A stretch of 64,000 nt of DNA, from positions 1 through 64,000 of the forward strand of contig CACBOA010000001.1 in assembly GCA_902540785.1 (NCBI GenBank). Reading direction: 5' to 3'. Under the pieces are notes generated by a model, which worked only from the letters and a program-made list of their open reading frames with translations, was not told where the DNA came from and made no database searches. Position 1 is the first letter of the stretch. Each line of letters starts with the position of its first letter. The DNA is from an uncultured Pelagibacteraceae bacterium. GTDB taxonomy: Bacteria > Pseudomonadota > Alphaproteobacteria > Pelagibacterales > Pelagibacteraceae. Below are positions 7,542 through 15,192 of the stretch, piece by piece. Position numbers and translations under genes: made by a program.

Positions 7542-8798
7542 ATGCTTACATCCGAGATTTACTACAATTCATTACAGAAGAAATATAGTCGTAAAATAAC
7601 TTTAGGATTATCAAGAATAAAAAAGGCTCTTTCCCTTCTGGGTAACCCTCATTTAGATCTTAAACGACCTTGTAATATTCTAGGTTCTGACGGAAAATTT
7701 AGTTGTCTTACCTCACTTAAATATTTTATTGAGGCAAATGGACAGACAACCACAACCTTCATAAGTCCTCACTTATATGACCTTCGCTCGAGAATATGGT
7801 TAAAAAATAGATACATATCTTTAAATGAAATAAAAAAGTACGAAAAACAAATAAGCAAATTAAAAATTAAATTAAGTTTATTTGAGGTATTAACTTTAAT
7901 ATATGTTTTGGCTGCTGCTAAATCAAAAAGTTCGTATAATCTCTTAGAGAGTGGTTTGCTATTCAAAAAAGACTCATCAAACCTCTTTAAAAAGCCTCTC
8001 TTTCAAGCTTGTACAAATATCAATAAACAGCATTTAGAGTGGATTTCACCAAAAACAATTAATGAAATATGTAAACAAAAAGTTGGTTACCTAAGTAATC
8101 AAACCCATATCTATATAGGTAAGCAAAGTCCAAAAACTTTAAAAATAATTCGACGAATATTAAAGAAAAACAAAAGTAACATTACCTACCCTTCTAATTG
8201 GAAAATAACTAGTAAAAAACAAGGCCTCTTTTATAAGGACAGTAAATATATTATTAGAATCAGATCAAATTATATTCATAGCAAAGGATTAATAGAAAAT
8301 TTGGGTCTAGCAATTAAAGTGGCTTTAGATTTAAATATCAAACCAAGTATAATTGAAAAAACTATTCCTAAAATATTTTTTGAGGGGAGATTGCAATATA
8401 TCAATAAAGGGAAATTAAGAAAATACGTTCACAAAAATGAGAGGATTTTATTAGATGGTGCACATTCAAATGCATCAGGTAGAAATCTTTACAATTACCT
8501 AAAAACATTAAAACAACCAATATATTGCATATGGGGGATGCAAAAAAATAAGTTTCCAAAAGATTTTTTAAAAAATTTCAAAGGAATTTTTAAAAAGATT
8601 GTAACTGTGAAAATACCCAATGAAAAAAATGCTTGTTCTGCAGAAGAGTTAAAATTTATTGCAGAAAAACAAAAATATAATGTTGAAAAAGCTATTAATT
8701 ATAAAGAAGCAATAAAAAAATTAACTTCAAGTAAGCCTAAAGTTATTTGTTTTTTAGGAAGTCTTTATTTTATAGGATCTGTATTAAAAGAAAATTAA
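7542..8798 (+). CDS. folC: folylpolyglutamate/dihydrofolate synthase, divergent
   Basis: Mur-ligase-type enzyme adding glutamate to dihydropteroate/folate, 418 aa. The N-terminus carries the usual LGNPH, then a P-loop GSDGKFS (residues 48-54; family GTNGKGS, Lys and Ser kept), SPHL at about 76 and a PGRLQ-like EGRLQ. The C-terminal domain has LDGAHSNASG where DGAHNPxGA is expected. The loop normally reading GLGGRLDATN is GLLFKKDSSN, and the IGLDH metal-site motif is hard to recognise (NINKQHLEWI). Synteny accD-folC-trxA supports the name. The stop overlaps the trxA stop by 4 bases, convergently. Confidence 0.82.
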   Translation: MLTSEIYYNSLQKKYSRKITLGLSRIKKALSLLGNPHLDLKRPCNILGSDGKFSCLTSLKYFIEANGQTTTTFISPHLYDLRSRIWLKNRYISLNEIKKYEKQISKLKIKLSLFEVLTLIYVLAAAKSKSSYNLLESGLLFKKDSSNLFKKPLFQACTNINKQHLEWISPKTINEICKQKVGYLSNQTHIYIGKQSPKTLKIIRRILKKNKSNITYPSNWKITSKKQGLFYKDSKYIIRIRSNYIHSKGLIENLGLAIKVALDLNIKPSIIEKTIPKIFFEGRLQYINKGKLRKYVHKNERILLDGAHSNASGRNLYNYLKTLKQPIYCIWGMQKNKFPKDFLKNFKGIFKKIVTVKIPNEKNACSAEELKFIAEKQKYNVEKAINYKEAIKKLTSSKPKVICFLGSLYFIGSVLKEN

Positions 8799-9112
8799 AT
8801 ATTTTTATCTAAAAATTCTTTCATATGACTTTCAGGAACCCCACCAACTTTCCTATCTATTTCGACACCTTTTTTATAAATAATAACTGTGGGAACGCCA
8901 CGAATACCAGCAAATGAACCTGTATTTATTCCTGAGTCTTCAATGTCAGTAATATAAAAATTTGCACGATCTTTGTATTCATCAGATAATTTATCCATAA
9001 CAGGTTTCAAAGTCTTACAAGGTGAGCACCATGACGCTGAGAATTGGATTACAGAAATATCTTCTTTTTTAATTTTGTTTTCAAAATCTTCATCTTTAAA
9101 TTCAATAAGCAT
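8795..9112 (-). CDS. trxA: thioredoxin
   Basis: Small cytoplasmic dithiol protein, 105 aa, with the complete thioredoxin fold. The active site is WCSPCK (residues 28-33), with Ser in place of the common Gly, and the cis-proline loop is GVPTVIIYKKG. No signal peptide is visible, so it acts in the cytoplasm. In many alphaproteobacteria trxA stands between folC and addA/addB; here the genes on its upstream side are the unrelated nuclease island. The ATG at 9112 follows an AT-rich gap of about 100 bases that can hold its promoter. Confidence 0.93.
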   Translation of the reverse strand: MLIEFKDEDFENKIKKEDISVIQFSASWCSPCKTLKPVMDKLSDEYKDRANFYITDIEDSGINTGSFAGIRGVPTVIIYKKGVEIDRKVGGVPESHMKEFLDKNI

Positions 9113-9209
9113 AATTTTCCTATTTGTTAATTTTATTAAGTAATATGATTTTTTATCTTAAAGTCAATTTAGTAATATTAATTAAACTTTATATCTATGT
9201 TGATAACTA

Positions 9210-9680
9210 TTAGGATTTTTTTAATTTTTCTAGTTTTGAGGATCTTTTTTCTTCTAAAATTCTTCTCACCAACTTTCTATTACAGGGTACCCCTAATAAT
9301 TTTGAAACTTTAGTTGCAATTGAAGTTTTTGACTCTTCTTTATTTTCTGCTTCATCAAATATTTGCAGAATCTTCTTTTCTTTTTTTTTAACAAGTTCTA
9401 ATCCTAGAACACTGTTATTATTATACATTAAACTTAGTCTTATTTGTTCTATCTTTGTGTCTGTAGGTATTTTATAGGCGGTTGGAGTAGAACCACCTGA
9501 ACCTTCACGCTTAAACTTAACCATTTGAATACCATGATTTTCACAAAATCTAGGTAAATTATCTTTTCTTTTTACAAAAATTTTTTTTCTTTTAAAAAAT
9601 TCAAATATTTGATCAGTGTCATAAAAACCTTCTGGCTTCTCATCACGAGTTTTTCCGAGCTTATATTTGTCTTTATCCAT
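9210..9680 (-). CDS. hypothetical protein, last gene of the nuclease/helicase operon
   Basis: Not recognised. A basic protein of 156 aa rich in Lys and Glu, with no signal peptide or membrane segment. The middle (KFKREGSGGSTPTAYKIP) looks like a turn-rich strand region, and the C-terminal 60 residues are predicted helical (TSIATKVSKLLGVPC, then a Lys/Glu-rich tail), which could be a small DNA- or partner-binding module. I chose the ATG at 9680 rather than the in-frame TTG at 9695 because AGGA stands 8 bases before the ATG. It lies 29 bases after the helicase gene on the same strand and is probably co-transcribed with it. Confidence 0.6.
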   Translation of the reverse strand: MDKDKYKLGKTRDEKPEGFYDTDQIFEFFKRKKIFVKRKDNLPRFCENHGIQMVKFKREGSGGSTPTAYKIPTDTKIEQIRLSLMYNNNSVLGLELVKKKEKKILQIFDEAENKEESKTSIATKVSKLLGVPCNRKLVRRILEEKRSSKLEKLKKS

Positions 9681-9709
9681 CAATAAAATCCTCAATTAAT
9701 CTTATATAA

Positions 9710-12700
9710 TTATGCTGCATATTTCATTAATTTTTGAAAATAATTCATTAGCTTAAATTCCTCATAATCATTAGGTGCTGACTCTAATAATTTTGGATTA
9801 AGCAAAATAACTGATGAACATTGGGCTCTTGAGATTGCAACATTAAGTCGATTTCGATTAAAGAAAAATTTTTTATTTCTCGGGAGATCGTCGACTGAAG
9901 AACTTGTCATACTTATAATTGTTATAGGTGCCTCCATTCCTTGAAATTTATCTATTGTCCCACATCGAGCTCCTTTATTTAATCTTGCTTTCAAAAAATT
10001 TACCTGAGCATTAAACGGGCTTACGATTAAAATGTCATCTATACATATTTTCCTCTCAGTTTTATCAAAATCAATAAACTTACAGCCCATGACCTGATCC
10101 ATGATTTTTTTTATAATTTCAAACTCCTCAATACTTGTTTGTGATCTGTCTTGGTGTTTCATTAGTACTGTATGTATGCCCTCATTTTTAATAATACTAT
10201 TTTTTTTGTACTCGATTTTTCTATTAATATTATTTTCATTTACCAATAATCTATTTTCGTAAAAATTTTCAGAGGTAAACAAATTAATGTTTGGATGAAG
10301 CCTAAAAGTTTTATTTAAAAAAATACCCTTCTCTGGAGAAATGGTATCGCTGTCTTCTAATAAATAATCTAAAACTGATTTTCCAGAGTCATTTGGATGA
10401 CTTCCTTGTGTTGGCTGACCAAGTTGTTGCTGATCTCCAACTAGAATAATATTTTTTGCAATTCCTCCTAAAGCAATTAAATCTGCAACAGAAATTTGAG
10501 AAGCCTCATCTACAAAAAGATAATCTAATTTATTTTGATAATACCATTGAGATAAATGATATTTTGTTCCTGCATAAAGTAAAATTTTATTATCTTTTAA
10601 CCCGTCAATGTAATGTTTTTCGTTTTTATCAGTTTTAATCAAATTTCCATTGTAGAATGTATCCTCATTATCTGGATTACCCATTTTCAATCCTTTAAAT
10701 ACATAATTCTGATTATTAGCTAAATTTTCCACTCGCTCTAAAAGATTATGAATTACTTTATGGGAATTAGCTGTTACAGCAATTTTTTTATTATTTTTAA
10801 GTAATTCAATTATAGCATTGCTTGCTTGAAATGTTTTCCCAGAGCCAGCTGGACCTTGCAGATAAAGATATGAATTTTGTAAATTTAAAATGATTTTTGG
10901 AATTTCATCTTTAAAGTTTTCTGTTTTAATTATTTTTTCTCCTCTTTTAATTCCTTTTATTTTAGGAGTATATCTATTAATAAAATCTTTGATTGCATTA
11001 TATCCATCTTTTTTTTCCAAAAAGTTGTCACAAAATCTATAAATATTTTTATTTAAATTTTCAAAACGAGCATGTTCCATGACTTTTTCACCAATAGATA
11101 AAATTTTTGGTAATTGCTTGTCCTCTTTGGAGACTCCTTTTCTAAGTAAAAGTGATCGTTTAATTTGATCTAATTCTTGAATTTTACCCGCATAATCACT
11201 TCTTTCTGGATCTGTATTATTTGCAATTATGCATGTTCTTCCCTCTTTAAGTTTATATTCTTGCTCTGGAAAAATATATTTGTAAAGAAGTGATCTTTTG
11301 TCTTTAAAGACTGATACAAGTTTCATATTTCCTATACATTCTCTATCGTCCATAAGATCACTATCTGATAAATCTTTTCTATCGAAATGCTGTCGCCATT
11401 GTGGTTTTTGTTCTCTATTATAAAAACCAATTACATCTGAAAGTAATTTTGAAATTTTATTATGTTTTGATTTAAAATTTTCAAATTTCTTTTGATATTC
11501 CAATAAAGATTCTTCAAAAGGTCTTAGTTCTATTTTTTCTTTTTCAGGGACAAACCATTTTGTTTGCTTGGGTTTTATTCGCAATAGCCATTTTCTAAGT
11601 CTAAAAGTAGACTCACAATCTTGTTTATTATAATCCTCAATCTTATCTAAAAGTCTCTTATCATTATTATGCATCCATTGAATATAAAATTCCTCAGATA
11701 CATCTCCTTTTAGAATTTCACCCGTTCTTTTAAAATCGTAATACTTTTCAATATCTTTAATAGAATAACTTTTTTGGGATACGTATATGCCTTGTTTGAC
11801 TACTCTAAATAAATCTACGAATTTTCCAAGGTTTAAATAATGATCATAATCTACTCCGTGAACTTTATGTATTGAGGTTAATCTTTCTAAAGCAGTGATT
11901 TCATATGGTGCGTAATGATAAATTTTTGCCTTTGGATATTTTTTAAAATGAACTTTTGTAAATTCAAAAAATTTAATTAAACTTTGTTTTTCCTCTTCTC
12001 TACTGTGTGCCCAAAATGGTTTGAAAACTTTCTTTTCATTTTCTTCATAAAAAATACCAAATAAGTATTCTAATCGTCCAGAATAAACATAATCTTGTAC
12101 ACCTTCTAGGTCGAAAAAAAGATCACCCGGAGCTGGTTCAGGTAAAAGATTAAACCCTTTATTTAAAGCGAAATTTTCCTCCACAAATTTGAACTTAATT
12201 ACTCCTTCTGTGTGTGCATCTATTTGTAATTTTGCTTGATTGATTAACTTAATTTTTGTCTCATCTTTTAAACCTTCAATTTTTTTTTTTGGATCTAATT
12301 TTGAAAGCTCCGTAAAGTTTTTTATACCAGCCTCATTCAATCTTTTAATATTATTTTTATTGTTTCCTAATACTTGATTTAAATGCTTTTTATTTGTCCA
12401 TTCTTTTTCACAAAAAATTTGTAAATCTCTAAGAGAACAATTGCTTACTTTTTCTAATTTTTTTCTATTTAAATCATTCTTTGCAAAATTCTCAAAAGAT
12501 AATTTTTGTTCTAAAAAAATATCATATACCTCACTAAGCCTAACCATTTCTTTTTTTTTATCTTTTAATAAAATATAAAAGTTTTTAGGAAGAATTCCTT
12601 GAGCTTCTTTAAGTAGAAAGGAATATAAACTTATTTGATAAATATGATCTTTTTTTACTTTTGCACTATTTTTAGTGTCAATAATTTCATAACTCCAATC

Positions 12701-13069
12701 ACCAAAATTAGATTTGACAGTTTTATTAATTTCTAGAAAGTCTAGTTCTCCTCTCCAATTTCCTGATGCTAACCACCCTCCATAAACTAGTTCATATCCA
12801 TTTTTTAAAGCTTGAATTGTTTCTTTAATTTTTTCTTCTTTGGATAAATCTTTTAACTTTTTGATATTTTTTACTTTTTTATATTTTTTGGTTAACTCTT
12901 TAAAATATTCTTTTTCATGAATTAGACCCTTTTCTAACCTTAAATTTTCTGCGATTGTTCTCTCTGATCTTTTTAAGTTTAAAATTTCATCACCGAATTC
13001 ATCTGTAATGAAATGCTTTAAATTAACGTAATTTACAAGCATTGTAGGTGAATAGAAATTTTTATCCAT
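9710..13069 (-). CDS. RecB-like nuclease / RNase H-like / SF1 helicase fusion (TM0106-type)
   Basis: A 1119 aa three-part DNA-processing enzyme. (1) An N-terminal PD-(D/E)XK domain of RecB/TM0106 type, with GELDF near residue 106, IIDTKNS near 130 and a following QISLYSFLL helix. (2) A central RNase H-like exonuclease domain, with FFDLEGVQDY near 320 and YNKQDCESTFRLRKW near 480. (3) A C-terminal SF1 helicase, with Walker A GPAGSGKT near 740, DEASQIS near 855 (motif II) and NVAISRAQCS near 1080 (motif VI). Such fusions belong to the Dna2/UPF1-like superfamily and are thought to resect or unwind DNA or RNA ends; the exact role is not established. It sits downstream of rmuC with a 56-base gap, next to trxA where addAB often lies. 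Confidence 0.85.
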   Translation of the reverse strand: MDKNFYSPTMLVNYVNLKHFITDEFGDEILNLKRSERTIAENLRLEKGLIHEKEYFKELTKKYKKVKNIKKLKDLSKEEKIKETIQALKNGYELVYGGWLASGNWRGELDFLEINKTVKSNFGDWSYEIIDTKNSAKVKKDHIYQISLYSFLLKEAQGILPKNFYILLKDKKKEMVRLSEVYDIFLEQKLSFENFAKNDLNRKKLEKVSNCSLRDLQIFCEKEWTNKKHLNQVLGNNKNNIKRLNEAGIKNFTELSKLDPKKKIEGLKDETKIKLINQAKLQIDAHTEGVIKFKFVEENFALNKGFNLLPEPAPGDLFFDLEGVQDYVYSGRLEYLFGIFYEENEKKVFKPFWAHSREEEKQSLIKFFEFTKVHFKKYPKAKIYHYAPYEITALERLTSIHKVHGVDYDHYLNLGKFVDLFRVVKQGIYVSQKSYSIKDIEKYYDFKRTGEILKGDVSEEFYIQWMHNNDKRLLDKIEDYNKQDCESTFRLRKWLLRIKPKQTKWFVPEKEKIELRPFEESLLEYQKKFENFKSKHNKISKLLSDVIGFYNREQKPQWRQHFDRKDLSDSDLMDDRECIGNMKLVSVFKDKRSLLYKYIFPEQEYKLKEGRTCIIANNTDPERSDYAGKIQELDQIKRSLLLRKGVSKEDKQLPKILSIGEKVMEHARFENLNKNIYRFCDNFLEKKDGYNAIKDFINRYTPKIKGIKRGEKIIKTENFKDEIPKIILNLQNSYLYLQGPAGSGKTFQASNAIIELLKNNKKIAVTANSHKVIHNLLERVENLANNQNYVFKGLKMGNPDNEDTFYNGNLIKTDKNEKHYIDGLKDNKILLYAGTKYHLSQWYYQNKLDYLFVDEASQISVADLIALGGIAKNIILVGDQQQLGQPTQGSHPNDSGKSVLDYLLEDSDTISPEKGIFLNKTFRLHPNINLFTSENFYENRLLVNENNINRKIEYKKNSIIKNEGIHTVLMKHQDRSQTSIEEFEIIKKIMDQVMGCKFIDFDKTERKICIDDILIVSPFNAQVNFLKARLNKGARCGTIDKFQGMEAPITIISMTSSSVDDLPRNKKFFFNRNRLNVAISRAQCSSVILLNPKLLESAPNDYEEFKLMNYFQKLMKYAA

Positions 13070-13125
13070 TAATACTCATCTTTTATAATTAACCAGCCTT
13101 GGAATGATTACTTATAGGTTTAAAG

Positions 13126-14307
13126 TTAATTTAATTGATCTTTATTTTCATCCTCAATTTTGTTTTTTACATCTTCAAATTCCATCAATTTATCTTGTAC
13201 GGGGGTAGTTTTTTTAATTGGAGTTTTTGATCTTATTCCATGATCTCGAAGTTTTTCTATTCTCTGTTCTAAACTATTCCTACCAGCATAAATTCCATTT
13301 ATTACTTTTTTTAAATTTTCACCATGAGAGTTAAAACTGTTCATTGTTCTAATTAGATTTTCTTTAATTATGGAATATTTCTCCATTAAATTGCTGGCAA
13401 CATTAGTTATCTCATTAACACTATTTATTTGTTTCTCTTTATCTCTAATAGTTTGAACTATTGATATTACGGCAAGTATATTTTTGGGGCCACAAAGTAA
13501 AATATCTTTATTGTATGCATACTCATAAAGCTCAGGATCTTTTTCTAATGCTGATAGATAAGCAGCTTCATGACACATGAACATTATTACTTTTTGAAAT
13601 ACTTGTTTCTTTAAATTTTTAACATAATCTCTTTCGGCTAAATCATCGATATGTTTCACAACTGCATCGTAATGTTTATTAAATTGGTCTTTTTTAACTT
13701 CATCATTCTCTGCATTAACAAATTTTTTAAAATTATCTAAACTTACTTTTGAGTCACAAATTATATGAAAGTTGCCTAAATTTAATACAATATCAGGTTT
13801 CGTTGTTTTAGATCTATCTTCTTCAACATCGTAAACCTCTTCTTTTTTTTGTTTTGTATAATCAATACCTAGTTTAAATCCTGCAAAATTTAATATTTGT
13901 TCAAGGAATTTCTCACCAAAATCTCCTTGATATTTTGCGTTTCCAGTCAACTTATCTATGAATTTTTGTTGCTTCTCAATCATTTGTGAATACTCACCCA
14001 TATTAGTAGTCACTGAAGTTTTAAAGGCGTCAACTTTTCCTAATGTCTCAAGTTGTTTAGAAGTGGTCTCCCTCTCTTTCATCAACGTTTCATTAAGATT
14101 ATTTTTTTCTATTAAAACACTATTCAGTTTTTCGTTTAGTATTTTTAAATCACTTTCATGCTGAAGTTTAATCAAATCTAACTCATGTTCTTTATTTTTG
14201 ATTTCGTCAACGTATTGCGAAGAGTCCTTTTTTTTAACAAATTTAGAATACACAATTCCTAGCGCTAAAATAACTGCTGCAGTAATTAATATAGTCAAAA
14301 TATCCAT
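13126..14307 (-). CDS. rmuC: RmuC-family DNA recombination protein
   Basis: RmuC homologue of 393 aa. RmuC proteins limit inversions and rearrangements at short repeats and have a nuclease-like core. The first 24 residues are a membrane anchor (ILTILITAAVILALGIVYSKF). A long coiled coil follows to about residue 110 (many Lys/Glu/Leu, SQMIEKQQKFIDKL), then the RmuC domain with GDFGEKFLEQIL, KPDIVLNLG and HIICDSKVSLDNF, the last being the restriction-endonuclease-like D-x-K site. It lies in one operon with two small genes upstream and the helicase downstream (spacings 13 and 56 bases). Confidence 0.88.
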   Translation of the reverse strand: MDILTILITAAVILALGIVYSKFVKKKDSSQYVDEIKNKEHELDLIKLQHESDLKILNEKLNSVLIEKNNLNETLMKERETTSKQLETLGKVDAFKTSVTTNMGEYSQMIEKQQKFIDKLTGNAKYQGDFGEKFLEQILNFAGFKLGIDYTKQKKEEVYDVEEDRSKTTKPDIVLNLGNFHIICDSKVSLDNFKKFVNAENDEVKKDQFNKHYDAVVKHIDDLAERDYVKNLKKQVFQKVIMFMCHEAAYLSALEKDPELYEYAYNKDILLCGPKNILAVISIVQTIRDKEKQINSVNEITNVASNLMEKYSIIKENLIRTMNSFNSHGENLKKVINGIYAGRNSLEQRIEKLRDHGIRSKTPIKKTTPVQDKLMEFEDVKNKIEDENKDQLN

Positions 14308-14320
14308 TTAAATGATTCCT

Positions 14321-14695
14321 CTATTGTATTGTATTATTTGATGCATCTAATTTCAACTCAGGTGATTTTTCACTCAAATATTTAGACATATTTTCAGTAA
14401 CCTCATTCGTAGAAGATTTATCGGCTGCTTTAAATAGAGGATATGAAACTCTATGTATTGTTCTTTGTTTTAAGTGAAATAAGAAATGATAATATGTCAT
14501 ATCGGTATCCATTTTACATTCTGTAACATACTGATCAATTTCATCGCACAATTTTCGTGCAAATATATTTGTTCTTTCACGTTCTTGTTCTTCTAAAGTT
14601 AACAAGTTTTCAGTATTTTCTGATTGAACAAGATCTCTTTTCAAAGGAACTACATTTGATGATTTCTTTTTGTTAGTTTTCTTCATTTTAGGCAT
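14321..14695 (-). CDS. hypothetical protein upstream of rmuC
   Basis: Not recognised. 124 aa; the first 25 residues are very basic (MPKMKKTNKKK, KRD) and could touch nucleic acid, the middle is helical and acidic (LTLEEQERERTNIFARKLCDEID), and the tail is Ser/Asn-rich and probably disordered. AGGAG stands 7 bases before the ATG at 14695, which decides the start. It lies 2 bases after the preceding gene's stop and 13 bases before rmuC, so it belongs to the same operon. No catalytic motif is visible. Confidence 0.6.
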   Translation of the reverse strand: MPKMKKTNKKKSSNVVPLKRDLVQSENTENLLTLEEQERERTNIFARKLCDEIDQYVTECKMDTDMTYYHFLFHLKQRTIHRVSYPLFKAADKSSTNEVTENMSKYLSEKSPELKLDASNNTIQ

Positions 14696-14697
14696 TT

Positions 14698-14997
14698 TTA
14701 ACTCCTATTATTGATTTGTTTTTTGTTGTATTTGTTTATTTCTTCCTCGAGCACCTCAATCTCACTTAAAACTCTGTTATATTCAGAGTACTCATTGATT
14801 TTTACTAGGAAGTTAATGATCGCTGTTGGAAGATTAATTATACTGTAAGTTGTAGACAAAAGAATATTTCTATTAAATCTTCTTTTAAAAGCTTCCTCTT
14901 TTAATGACTTAAATCGCAGATAGTTATTCTGGTATTTCAACCAGTCCTTTCTACTCAAAAGACAACGCCTTAAAATATAATAAAATTCATCTCTCAT
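14698..14997 (-). CDS. hypothetical small protein, first gene of the minus-strand operon
   Basis: Not recognised. 99 aa with a basic N-terminal third (YYILRRCLLSRKDWLKYQ), a hydrophobic middle (LLSTTYSIINLPTAIINFLV, residues 46-65) that could dip into or cross the membrane, and a coiled-coil-like C-terminus (LSEIEVLEEEINKYNKK). GGAG stands 7 bases before the ATG at 14997. It is the first gene transcribed leftwards from the divergent region that holds the twin palindromes, so it is probably controlled by the repressor encoded on the other side. Confidence 0.5.
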   Translation of the reverse strand: MRDEFYYILRRCLLSRKDWLKYQNNYLRFKSLKEEAFKRRFNRNILLSTTYSIINLPTAIINFLVKINEYSEYNRVLSEIEVLEEEINKYNKKQINNRS

Positions 14998-15121
14998 TAG
15001 CTGTCTCCATCAAATTGAAAATTGAGCTCAATAACCTCCTAGAAAGAAAGGAGAATGATAAAGAAAAGGTTAAAGAACCCAATTTCAATTGTTTAAACAT
15101 AAAAACAATATATACAATAAT

Positions 15122-15138
15122 CACTTTTTTGTAAAGTG
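15122..15138. promoter_or_regulatory. palindromic operator 1 in the divergent region
   Basis: Perfect dyad CACTTT-N5-AAAGTG between the leftward small-gene/rmuC/helicase operon and the rightward repressor gene. It overlaps the proposed -35 of the repressor promoter. A second copy with the same half-sites and spacer lies 42 bp downstream, about four helical turns, so dimers on both sites would face the same side of the DNA. This is the arrangement expected for autoregulation by the adjacent LexA-fold repressor; the pairing is inferred. Confidence 0.6.
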
Positions 15139-15157
15139 TTTTTTATAAAAAAATAAT
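15129..15157 (+). promoter_or_regulatory. candidate promoter of the repressor-exonuclease pair
   Basis: TTGTAA (15129-15134), 17-base spacer, AATAAT (15152-15157). Transcription would start near 15164 and give a leader of about 29 bases before the ATG at 15193. The two palindromes flank it exactly, one over the -35 and one over the start point. A later TATATA near 15183 would put the start inside the codon region and is less likely. Confidence 0.4.
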
Positions 15158-15163
15158 ATTGAT

Positions 15164-15180
15164 CACTTCATAAAAAAGTA
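15164..15180. promoter_or_regulatory. palindromic operator 2 in the divergent region
   Basis: CACTTC-N5-AAAGTA, the same 6-5-6 architecture as the site at 15122 with one mismatch between the arms. It covers the predicted transcription start of the repressor gene. Two sites of equal design in under 60 bp are unlikely by chance even at this AT content, but the assignment to the neighbouring repressor is inference. Confidence 0.55.
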
Positions 15181-15192
15181 TATATATAAAGT

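Noticed and set aside
15029-15040. Strong AGGAGG with a following TTG as start of a leader peptide before the leftward operon
   Set aside because: The spacing of three bases is too short for initiation and the frame is only about 14 codons.
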